Source: an uncultured Collinsella sp.
Lineage (GTDB): Bacteria > Actinomycetota > Coriobacteriia > Coriobacteriales > Coriobacteriaceae
Direction: 5' to 3'
NCBI GenBank assembly: GCA_902465105.1
Contig: CABQLM010000011.1
Span: 1 to 38,709 of the forward strand
Length of the DNA: 38,709 nucleotides
The position numbers and the translations under genes were made by a program. Positions 28,925 to 36,255 of the stretch are shown here, one piece after another (within the stretch, counting starts at the first letter, position 1; the number at the start of each line of letters is the position of its first letter). The notes below the pieces were generated by a model that saw nothing but the letters and a program-made list of their open reading frames with translations, was not told the origin of the DNA and did no database searches.

Positions 28925-30202
28925 ATGAACCTGACCTCCCAGCAACAAGCCCTGCTCGACGGCGCCAAGGGCCCCGCCATGGCCAAAGTGGTCAAGACCC
29001 TCGTTATGTACGGCGAATGCTTTGGCGCCGAGCGTATGGTTCCCGTGACCGGCGCAAACGGTCATCTTGTCACAAGTTTTGGCCTCTCCATGCTCGGTCC
29101 AGTCTATGACCTTATGGATGAGCTGCTGAAAGACGGCGCCCTGTCCGGTCAGTCATTCTCGGTCGACCCGAGGCCCCTCGACCCCGCCGTCCCGGCCAAC
29201 CCGCTGCAAAAGTTGCTGTTCAAGATTATGTATTCCAAACAAGACGATTATGAGGCACAGCTGCGCAGCATGGGTCTATTGGACAGCGATGCTTTCACCT
29301 GCACCTGCTACCAGCCCGAGGTTGGCAATCGACCTCGGCGTGGCGACATCCTAAGCTGGGCAGAAAGCAGCGCCGTGGTCTTTGCCAACTCCGTGTTGGG
29401 CGCTCGCTGCAATCGCAACTCCGGCATCATCGAGATGTTCGGCTCAATTGCCGGCTTTGTCCCGGAATTCGGCCTGCTCACCGATGAGGGCCGCAAGGCG
29501 ACCTGGATCATCGAAGTCGACTGTAAGCGCAAGCCCGAAGCGCAAGTGCTTGGCAGCGCCATTGGCATGAGGGTGATGGAAGACGTCCCTTACATTAAAG
29601 GCCTCGACCGCTGGCTTGGCCGCAAACTCACACCCGGCACGCAGGACTACCTTAAGGACATGGGCGCCGCCAGCGCATCGAACGGCGCTGTCGGGCTCTA
29701 CCACGTGGACGGCATCACGCCCGAGGCCGTCGAACAAGGCGAACAACTCATAGCACCAGACGCCCAAATCTATCGCATTGACGACGCCGAGCTGGAACGC
29801 ATCCGCTCGAGCTACCCCGTTATGTGGAAGAACCCGGGCGCGCGCCCCAAGCTGGCCTTCATCGGCTGCCCCCATCTCTCGTCTGCACAACTCGCCCACT
29901 GGGCAGACGCTATCTGCGATGGGCTGAGCGCCTCCGGCAACCGCCGCGTGCAAGTACCCACCGTGCTGACCGCCGCCCCATCTGTGGCAGACGCCTTCCG
30001 CAAGACTGCGGCATACAGACGCCTCTCGACTACCGGCGCCGTCGTCTCGAGCATCTGCCCGCTTATGTACACCAACAACCCGCTGTGCGGCAGCATGCCC
30101 ATCATCACCAACTCCAACAAGTTGCGTACGTACTCGGCATCGCGCTACTACACCGACGACGAGGTGCTCGCCTACGTCACCACCGGAAAACCAATCAAAT
30201 AG
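28925..30202 (+). CDS. Aconitase X large (catalytic) subunit
   Basis: A 425-residue protein of the aconitase X family (formerly DUF521), Fe-S dehydratases. Characterised members dehydrate cis-3-hydroxy-L-proline (bacterial) or mevalonate 5-phosphate (archaeal). Typical segments are the N-terminal LTSQQQALLDG, GARCNRNSG, FIGCPHLS, SSICPLMYTNNP and TNSNKLRTYSASRYY; the cysteines in GARCN, IGCPH and SICPL fit the cluster ligands. The ATG at 28925 is preferred over 28913, where AAAGG directly abuts the codon. The small subunit gene follows 14 bases later. The substrate is not readable from sequence. Confidence 0.9.
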   Translation: MNLTSQQQALLDGAKGPAMAKVVKTLVMYGECFGAERMVPVTGANGHLVTSFGLSMLGPVYDLMDELLKDGALSGQSFSVDPRPLDPAVPANPLQKLLFKIMYSKQDDYEAQLRSMGLLDSDAFTCTCYQPEVGNRPRRGDILSWAESSAVVFANSVLGARCNRNSGIIEMFGSIAGFVPEFGLLTDEGRKATWIIEVDCKRKPEAQVLGSAIGMRVMEDVPYIKGLDRWLGRKLTPGTQDYLKDMGAASASNGAVGLYHVDGITPEAVEQGEQLIAPDAQIYRIDDAELERIRSSYPVMWKNPGARPKLAFIGCPHLSSAQLAHWADAICDGLSASGNRRVQVPTVLTAAPSVADAFRKTAAYRRLSTTGAVVSSICPLMYTNNPLCGSMPIITNSNKLRTYSASRYYTDDEVLAYVTTGKPIK

Positions 30203-30216
30203 GAAGGCGACTCCTC

Positions 30217-30660
30217 ATGGAAAAAATCTTTCACGGCCGCGTCGTTGTCCCCGGAACTGCCCACGCCAAGGCACTCGTCTCTCACGGAGGGCTCAACACA
30301 CTCGCATCGTTTCAGAAGGCACTGATGTTTGGCGACAAAAAGGCCACGTGTTCCGACCAAAACAATCCCGACTTGTACGGCAAACCTTTGGCGGGATGTG
30401 CCCTGTGCCTTCCGCAGACTATCGGCTCCACCACAGGCGGCATGGTGCTCTTCTGCGCCACCAAAATGGGACGCCAACCCGCATGCCTGCTGTTTTCCAA
30501 ACCCATTGACAGCCTTGCCGCCGCTGGCGCGATTCTCTCGGGCGTATGGACCGACACCCCCATGCCCACCATTGACAACCTGGGCGATGAGTTTCTCGAT
30601 GCCGTATCGACGGGAGACGCCATCACTGTGGCCGAAGACGGCACGGTCATCGTCGGCTAA
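30217..30660 (+). CDS. Aconitase X small (swivel) subunit
   Basis: A 147-residue protein of the DUF126 swivelling domain, the partner of the large subunit. It starts MEKIFHGRVVVPGTAHAKAL and contains the family hallmarks SHGGLNTL, the Ser-rich TIGSTTGGMVL (a conserved active-site Ser) and a C-terminal GDAITVAEDGTVIV. AGGAAGG precedes the ATG. Separate subunits indicate the type II organisation. Confidence 0.9.
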   Translation: MEKIFHGRVVVPGTAHAKALVSHGGLNTLASFQKALMFGDKKATCSDQNNPDLYGKPLAGCALCLPQTIGSTTGGMVLFCATKMGRQPACLLFSKPIDSLAAAGAILSGVWTDTPMPTIDNLGDEFLDAVSTGDAITVAEDGTVIVG

Positions 30661-30770
30661 GGCTGTCCGACCCGCCGCCCTCAGATGAACAACGTGTTTC
30701 GCCGTTTCCCACGCGCGGTGCGGGCGATAATCTTGACGTATTCGATATACAACACGAAAGGAGTCCCACC

Positions 30771-32179
30771 ATGGGAGCATCGGTATCGGTCGCACAGGGC
30801 GCGCCTCTTGATGCAGGCACCTACAAGGCAGACGAGGCAGCCGTCGAGCGCTTTTGCGAATTGCTGCGCATCCCCACTGTTTCGCGTGAGAACATCGCCG
30901 AGCGCGACGATGAGCCCTTCAGTCAGTGGATTCCCACGCTTCAGCGACTTTATCCGCATTTCTTTAAAGTCGCCGAGCCCACACGCATCGACGACTTTGG
31001 CATGCTCCTGCGTTGGCCTGGCGCCGATTCCGCCTTGGACCCCATCGTCATGATGGCGCATCAGGACGTCGTGCCCGTCGAGGGCCAAGACTGGAAGCAT
31101 GATCCCTTTGGAGCCGAGATCATCGACGGCGAAATCTGGGCCCGCGGTTCACTCGACACCAAGTGCATCGTCTCTGCTTTTCTCGAGGCCACCGAGCACC
31201 TCATCGATCAGGGCTTCGTTCCCCCGCGCGATGTCTGGTTCTTCTCGAGCGATGGCGAGGAAATCGCCGCGCCTACTGCAACCCATGCAGTGCAGTGGCT
31301 TCGCGAGCACAACATCCATCCCTATATGGTGCTCGATGAGGGTGGAGCCGTGGCAACCAATGCCCCGCTCGGCGTCACCGAACCCGTTGCCATGGTAGGT
31401 GTGTCCGAGAAGGGCCACGTCGACCTTACCGTCACGGCGCGCGCCGACGGCGGCCATGCCTCTACGCCTGCGGCAAACGATGCCTGCCGTCTTCTCTGCC
31501 GTGTATGCGAGACTATCTCGGCCAACCCCGGCAAGCCGCAGCTCACGCCCGCCGTCGAGGCTACACTGACCGAGTTGGGTGCCCGTAGCAGCGCGACGTA
31601 TCAGGCAATCTTTGGCAACCTGTGGCTCACGCGCCCCGCGGTTACCAAGATCATGGCCGCCAGCCCCGAGACCTCGGCCATGCTGCGCACAACCTATGCG
31701 CTCACGCAGCTCGAAGGCTCCAATGCGCACAATGTGCTGCCACCAGCTGCTCGCGCCAACTTCAACGTGCGCATCGCTCCGTTTGAGAGTATCGCCGATG
31801 CCGTTGAGCGCGCCCGCAAGCTCGCCGCGCCTCGGGCGTAAGCCCCGACCATGTCACCGTCGAAATCAACGAGGCGATTCCCTACACCGAGCCCGCGCCC
31901 ATCTCGCCTTACGAAGACGATTCCGCCTTCAACTACATCCATCGCTGCGTGTCGGGTGTCTATCCCGAGGCCGGCTTTGCTCCCTACGTGCAGAACTCCT
32001 GCACCGACTCGCGCGAGTTCAACGAGATCTGCGATCGCGTCTACCGCTTCTGCGGCTTTATCTACTCGGGTGAGGCACGCAAGCTCATCCATGCCGCCAA
32101 CGAACGCATCGGCGTCGACGTCTACAAGCGCGGTATCGAATTCTATGTGGCGTTTCTCGCCAACCTTGGACAACTGTAG
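30771..32179 (+). pseudogene. M20 family dipeptidase, broken by a frameshift
   Basis: The first 356 codons (30771-31841) encode an M20 metallopeptidase with MMAHQDVVPVEGQDW, ARGSLDTKC and SSDGEEIAAPT, the metal-binding and catalytic regions. The frame then runs into TAA at 31839-31841. The remaining 115 or so residues continue in another frame from about 31829 to TAG 32179 (SGVSPDHVTVEINEAIPYT and CTDSREFNEICDRVYRF). One missing base near 31827-31832 would restore a normal-length enzyme of about 470 residues. The lost part includes the conserved C-terminal His region, so the truncated product should be inactive. No slippery heptamer is present. A sequencing error is possible. AAAGGAG precedes the start. 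Confidence 0.85.
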
Positions 32180-32232
32180 GACGGGAGGGCCGATAGCGCC
32201 CCTCCCCGCTTTTACCGACCAGGAGAACCAGC

Positions 32233-33552
32233 ATGACCCAACCAAATCTTAAGCGGGCGGCCCGGCTCGACACCAAGGCCGTCGCCCTCGCCTCCCTACC
32301 CTTTATGGGCATGATCAGCTTTTGGCAGGTCTACGACGGCATCGTTCCCAAGATGCTCACAGGGACCTTTGGCCTATCCAACTCGCTCACCGGCGCGATC
32401 ATGGCCATCGATAATGTCTTTGGCTTGTTCCTGCTTCCGCTCTTTGGCATCCTCTCGGACCGCTGCGCAAGCAAACTCGGACGTCGAACGCCCTTTATCT
32501 TGGGCGGCTCCGCGGTGGCAATGCTCTCCGTCCCGCTCATCGCGATTGCCAACAACATGGGCAGCCTACCTCTGCTCATTGGCGCGATTATCCTCACGCT
32601 TTTGGCAATATGTGCCTACCGCACCATGACGGTTGCCATCGTGGCCGATATTACGCCTCGCCCACTTCGAACCAAGGCGGACTCAATCGAGAAGATCGTC
32701 GGCTATGCGGGAACGGGCCTTATGCTCGTCGCCATCTCGGTCATGGTTCCCAGGGCCGACAAACCCAATTATCTTCCGCTCTTTATCTTGCAGGCCGCCT
32801 TTATCCTCGTGTCGGCCGTTGTCTACGGCATCTTTGTCCGTGAGCCCGCCCTCGTCGAAAAGATGCGCGAGAAATCGCTGTCCATGGGCATCGACGAAGA
32901 TCAGATTGACAAAGATGACTCCCCCGAGGCCAGCGGTAAAGATCGCGTTGCAGACGCCGGCGTACACCGCTCCATCATCATGCTGCTCGCTGCAACGTTT
33001 TTCTACTACATGAGCTATAACGCCATGACCACCAATATCAGCCGTTATGCCGATATGTTCTACGGCATGGAGGGCGGTTCCTATGCCATCATCAATATCG
33101 CGACGATTGCAGGCGCGCTGCTAAGCTACGTACCCCTGGCAAACCTTTCGCTCAAAATCGGCCGCAAAAAGGTCGCCCTGGGCACCGCCGTCATCATGGT
33201 TTTGTGCCCCGCGCTTCTTTGGCTGGCACCCGGCTTCTCGCCCGTGTTGTACGGCGTCTTTTTGTTGATGGGCGTCGCGTTGGGCGGCGTGGACCTGTGC
33301 GTGTACACGATGATTCTGGAGTGCTGCAGCTCCCAAAGCGTAGGCCGCTACTCCGGTTACTACTACACCGTGAGCATGGCGGCTCAGGTGGCGACACCGA
33401 TTCTCTCCGGCATCGTCATGGACGTGGCGCCGTCGATGCTCTTCGCCTACATCACGGCAATGGGCATGTTTATGGCCGCGAGCATTGCCGCCGCCAAACA
33501 CGGCGACGCCATCTTGATCGACGAGGTCGCTCGCCGCGAGGCAGCCGAGTAG
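32233..33552 (+). CDS. MFS transporter of the aconitase X cluster
   Basis: A 439-residue major facilitator with about 12 transmembrane helices in two halves, joined by a charged central loop (about 210-240, KMREKSLSMGIDEDQIDKDD). The loop between helices 2 and 3 reads GILSDRCASKLGRRTPFILGG, similar to the sugar/cation symporter (GPH-like, SLC45-like) branch. AGGAGAAC precedes the ATG. It lies 53 bases after the M20 gene and ends the cluster with a terminator. Probably imports the substrate handled by the peptidase, dehydratase and reductase; substrate unknown. Confidence 0.85.
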   Translation: MTQPNLKRAARLDTKAVALASLPFMGMISFWQVYDGIVPKMLTGTFGLSNSLTGAIMAIDNVFGLFLLPLFGILSDRCASKLGRRTPFILGGSAVAMLSVPLIAIANNMGSLPLLIGAIILTLLAICAYRTMTVAIVADITPRPLRTKADSIEKIVGYAGTGLMLVAISVMVPRADKPNYLPLFILQAAFILVSAVVYGIFVREPALVEKMREKSLSMGIDEDQIDKDDSPEASGKDRVADAGVHRSIIMLLAATFFYYMSYNAMTTNISRYADMFYGMEGGSYAIINIATIAGALLSYVPLANLSLKIGRKKVALGTAVIMVLCPALLWLAPGFSPVLYGVFLLMGVALGGVDLCVYTMILECCSSQSVGRYSGYYYTVSMAAQVATPILSGIVMDVAPSMLFAYITAMGMFMAASIAAAKHGDAILIDEVARREAAE

Positions 33553-33576
33553 AAGTGCACGCCAATATTGAGCAAT

Positions 33577-33615
33577 GGAGCCGGATGGGGGCATTTCCCA
33601 TCCAGCTCCTTTTCT
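33577..33615 (+). terminator. Terminator of the aconitase X cluster
   Basis: GGAGCCGGATGGG (33577-33589) and CCCATCCAGCTCC (33597-33609) pair with a single C-A mismatch and are followed by TTTTCTC. Confidence 0.8.
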
Positions 33616-33639
33616 CATCCTCAAGAGGCTCGTCGAAGC

Positions 33640-33963
33640 CTACCCCACCGTGACGGATTCCCCGGTAAAGGCACTCATCATCAACAGGACAAAGAAGACC
33701 AGGTAGCTGACACTCAGCAGGTACGCAATGATCAGAAAGAAGACCCATCCGACATTGGTGTTACCGTCGGCACGGCGTTGCTCGCGATTGCGGCAGAGCC
33801 AAATCGTCACGCCAATGGCCACAATCAACAGCACAAGTGCCGCTGCCGCCAGTCCAGCAAGCGCAAACATCACGCCAATGCTCACAGCAATAACCGGGAG
33901 CAGCAGCAAGCCGCATCCGCACCCACCAGGACTATATACGACAGACTGTCGGCGTCGTTCCAT
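33640..33963 (-). CDS. Small three-helix membrane protein, function unknown
   Basis: A 107-residue protein not recognised as a member of a known family. It has a basic N-terminus, a glycine/cysteine patch (SPGGCGCG), two close hydrophobic helices (about 18-56), a polar stretch CRNREQRRADGNTN and a third long helix (about 72-95). The start at 33963 has GGAG five bases upstream; a GTG two codons earlier is less likely. It lies 29 bases after the higA stop on the same strand and could be read from the same transcript. Confidence 0.65.
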   Translation of the reverse strand: MERRRQSVVYSPGGCGCGLLLLPVIAVSIGVMFALAGLAAAALVLLIVAIGVTIWLCRNREQRRADGNTNVGWVFFLIIAYLLSVSYLVFFVLLMMSAFTGESVTVG

Positions 33964-33992
33964 CGTCACTCCAACCTCAACATCTTTGAGCG

Positions 33993-34334
33993 CTACAACG
34001 CAACGACCTGCTGAACGGGAACGATCTTATCCAGTTCCGGTTCGATGCGCCTCTTCTCTGCCTCGAGGTCAAACGCGATCTGGGCTCGAAGCCAATAGCC
34101 ATCCGTCAGGCCAAAGTAGCGGCAAAGACGAAGATCGGTGTCAGCCGTAACACGACGCCTTCCCAAAATAATCTGCCCAATACGCTGAGCCGGAATCCCG
34201 GTCTCCTTAGCAAGGCGATATTGAGAAATACCCATAGGGACAAGAAATTCCTCTTTGAGAAGCTCGCCGGGGGCCACCGGCGACAACAAGCCAGCATCAG
34301 TTTTGTCACTTGTGATAATCGACGATTTCAACAT
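33993..34334 (-). CDS. higA: HigA-type antitoxin (XRE family)
   Basis: A 113-residue protein with an XRE helix-turn-helix at about residues 35-80: SQYRLAKETGIPAQRIGQII, then GRRRVTADTDLRLCRYFG. The opening SPVAPGELLKEEFLVPMGIS is the typical HigA N-terminal pattern. The C-terminal DLEAEKRRIEPELDKIVP is helical. It neutralises HigB and represses the operon. The start (34334) lies inside the 3' end of higB with GGGGATGG upstream; the 29-base overlap indicates coupling. Confidence 0.92.
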   Translation of the reverse strand: MLKSSIITSDKTDAGLLSPVAPGELLKEEFLVPMGISQYRLAKETGIPAQRIGQIILGRRRVTADTDLRLCRYFGLTDGYWLRAQIAFDLEAEKRRIEPELDKIVPVQQVVAL

Positions 34335-34587
34335 TCCAAGCCATCCCCTGTCTCCACTCAAAACAGACCCGATAGCGCTCATTGACACGGATACTATATT
34401 GACCGGCGCGATCGCCCTTCAACGCTTCAAGACGATTGCCTGGCGGAACGCGAAGATCATCAAGCGAAGCGCAGATCTGCAGTTGGCGAATCTTCCTCAA
34501 GGCGACCCGCTCAAAAGGAATGAACTTCCTAATCCGCACACCCATTGCAAAGCGTTCAGTGTCTTCATCTTTATATGATGCAATCAT
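34306..34587 (-). CDS. higB: HigB-type ribosome-dependent RNase toxin
   Basis: A 93-residue RelE/HigB-superfamily toxin that cleaves mRNA on the ribosome. The family pattern is clear: RALRKIRQLQ-like segment (VALRKIRQLQICASLDDLRV), NRLEALKGDRAGQYSIRVNERYRVCF and the C-terminal WNVEIVDYHK. TAAGGCG precedes the ATG at 34587. The toxin-first order is the HigBA arrangement. Confidence 0.92.
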   Translation of the reverse strand: MIASYKDEDTERFAMGVRIRKFIPFERVALRKIRQLQICASLDDLRVPPGNRLEALKGDRAGQYSIRVNERYRVCFEWRQGMAWNVEIVDYHK

Positions 34588-34638
34588 AGTATCGCCTTAC
34601 GTTAATAACGTCAAACGTTTCTATAGAGTTATATCCCT

Positions 34639-34675
34639 ATTATAGCGTACATTTGTTCGTATTTTCGAGAACAAA
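34639..34675 (-). promoter_or_regulatory. higBA promoter and operator
   Basis: On the minus strand a TATAAT -10 box lies at 34644-34639. Upstream of it, TTTGTTC (34652-34658) is inverted as GAACAAA (34669-34675), a 7-10-7 dyad that covers the -35 position. This is where a HigA repressor would be expected to bind. A second AT-rich dyad around CGTTAATAACG (34600-34610) lies in the leader. Confidence 0.65.
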
Positions 34676-34687
34676 CGTCCACGTCAA

Positions 34688-35875
34688 TTAACCAAGCAAA
34701 AGTAATCGTTTGTAGACATCGAGGCCTTTGAGCAGGACTTCCTCGTCAAAGAGCATGGTATCAGTATGCAGGGCACTCGTGGCATAGGCGGGACAGCCCT
34801 CGGCGTCGCTCGGGTTATCCTGACTGACAGGAACGCCCGTGCCCAGCAAGAAGAACACACCCGGCAGATGGCGCTGATAGAAAGCGAAGTCCTCGGCAAT
34901 CAGCAAAGGCTCATCCACGAGCTGCAGCTCGGGCAAGGCAGGCGCGACATTGGCAAATAGCTCGGGGTCGTTGTCAACCGGCGGATAGCCCTCGGCAAAG
35001 TCAAGATCGTACGTGCAGCCCGTTGCAGCGCATGCCTCATCAAGCACGCGGTGCACGCCCCCGCGTGCACGGTCGAACATGTCGTCTGTAAACACACGCA
35101 GGCTGCCGGCAACATGGGCCTCCCCCGCCACCGCGTTGCAGACGGTGCCGGCCTGCAGCAGGCCGAACTTACCAATGCAGGGCTCGTCGGCACCCAACTC
35201 GTCCATCAATTCGCGCTCGGCGACCAAGAACTTGGCAGCCGCCAGCGCCGCATCGTGTGATTCGTTTACGGGAACGCCGTAAGTCTTGGCGATATGGATA
35301 CTTGTCCCGTGAATGCGCACGTGCGTCTCACTCGAGCGCGCCAGCAATGGACCGGAGCAGCTCGCCAACGTGTTTGCAGGCAGGTCGGGCCATACGTGGA
35401 ACCCGAAGATGCGATCTGCCCCATAGCGCACGAATACGCCGCTCTCACACACCGTCTTGGCGCCACCGGTCGTTTCCTCGGCCGGCTGAAACACAAAGAG
35501 CACGTTGCGCTTGATGGCACCCGGCTGCTCACGAATCGCTCGGTCGACAAAAGTCGCCGCCGCGAGCGCCATGGCCATGTGACCGTCGTGACCGCACGCA
35601 TGCATCTTGCCGGGATGCGTCGAGGCAAAAGCCGCACCCGTTGCCTCCGCGATGGGCAGGGCATCCATGTCGGCGCGAATCGCCGTAGCATGCGCGGCGC
35701 CCGTACCGGCATCGAAGAAAGCGCAGACACAGCTGGGACACGGATGAGTCACCTCGCAGGCGAGCGGCCTCAACACGCCCTCAATATAAGCGATAGTCTG
35801 TGGAAGATCGAAGTCGAGCTCCGGGATCCTGTGCAAGTCGCGCCGATAGCGACGGAGTTCTTGGAGCTCGGTCAT
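34688..35875 (-). CDS. M20D amidohydrolase, possibly N-acetyldiaminopimelate deacetylase
   Basis: A 395-residue zinc or manganese metalloenzyme of the amidohydrolase branch of M20 (hippurate, indole-acetyl amino acid and N-acetyl-diaminopimelate hydrolases). The signature MHACGHDGHMAM (91-102) carries the metal-binding Cys94 and His96, and QPAEETTGGAK the catalytic Glu pair. C-terminal IAEDFAFY is the last metal site. The start at 35875 has AAAGGAAC upstream, against an ATG at 35890. It is divergent from the lysine/diaminopimelate genes, which makes a role in the acetylase branch of that pathway attractive but unproven; other N-acyl substrates are equally possible. Confidence 0.82.
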   Translation of the reverse strand: MTELQELRRYRRDLHRIPELDFDLPQTIAYIEGVLRPLACEVTHPCPSCVCAFFDAGTGAAHATAIRADMDALPIAEATGAAFASTHPGKMHACGHDGHMAMALAAATFVDRAIREQPGAIKRNVLFVFQPAEETTGGAKTVCESGVFVRYGADRIFGFHVWPDLPANTLASCSGPLLARSSETHVRIHGTSIHIAKTYGVPVNESHDAALAAAKFLVAERELMDELGADEPCIGKFGLLQAGTVCNAVAGEAHVAGSLRVFTDDMFDRARGGVHRVLDEACAATGCTYDLDFAEGYPPVDNDPELFANVAPALPELQLVDEPLLIAEDFAFYQRHLPGVFFLLGTGVPVSQDNPSDAEGCPAYATSALHTDTMLFDEEVLLKGLDVYKRLLLLG

Positions 35876-36006
35876 AAAGGTTCCTTTCATAGGTGCGCGC
35901 CAGTTGCCATCTTATTGTGCCGCAAGATTGCCGCACCCTTGTTTCCAGCATATCCCTGCATTTTTTAAACGTTATATACGAATACTCTTGTTTGGTAAAG
36001 TGCAAC

Positions 36007-36185
36007 GTGGTAGGGTCGTTACCACTTGATAGAGGCGCGGGCGCGAAGAACCGCGGGCGAGCCGGCAGGCTTTGACCCCGTGGGGAGGCAAAACCCGCCG
36101 AACTGGGCTTTTCGGGCACGAACAACCTGGTGGGCCTGCGGGAAACACCCGCAGGACTGTCTGCAGCAATGCGGGAGCGCTATCC
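36007..36185 (+). ncRNA. Lysine riboswitch (L box)
   Basis: The leader of the lysine operon carries the L-box core in order. GATAGAGGCGC with the following AAGAA begins at 36028, GGGGAGG and CCCGCCGAAC lie at about 36079-36103, and a CTGG plus GGGCCTGC/GCAGGACTGTC arm at about 36127-36161. The closing strand CGCTATCC is at 36178-36185. GATAG (36028-36032) and CTATC (36180-36184) form the P1 ends. A small hairpin GTGGTA/TACCAC (36007-36025) precedes it. Lysine binding should shut off the downstream biosynthetic genes. Confidence 0.9.
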
Positions 36186-36255
36186 GGACATTGGGTCCAC
36201 GCTATGCGGATTCGATGCGCAGATGGCGCCGTCTGGATAGCGAGGTTTACGGGAC
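36186..36255 (+). promoter_or_regulatory. Expression platform of the lysine riboswitch
   Basis: The P1 closing strand CGCTATCC (36178-36185) is exactly complementary to GGATAGCG (36235-36242), just upstream of the fusion gene start. A second CGCTAT at 36200-36205 can pair with the same site. These pairings are mutually exclusive with P1, so the site near the start codon can report lysine binding. No terminator with a T tract is visible, pointing to control of translation. GAGG at 36242-36245 is the nearest Shine-Dalgarno-like sequence. Confidence 0.55.

Noticed and set aside
31827..31841. Programmed -1 frameshift in the M20 gene
   Set aside because: There is no slippery heptamer or downstream stem at the site; a one-base loss or sequencing error is simpler.
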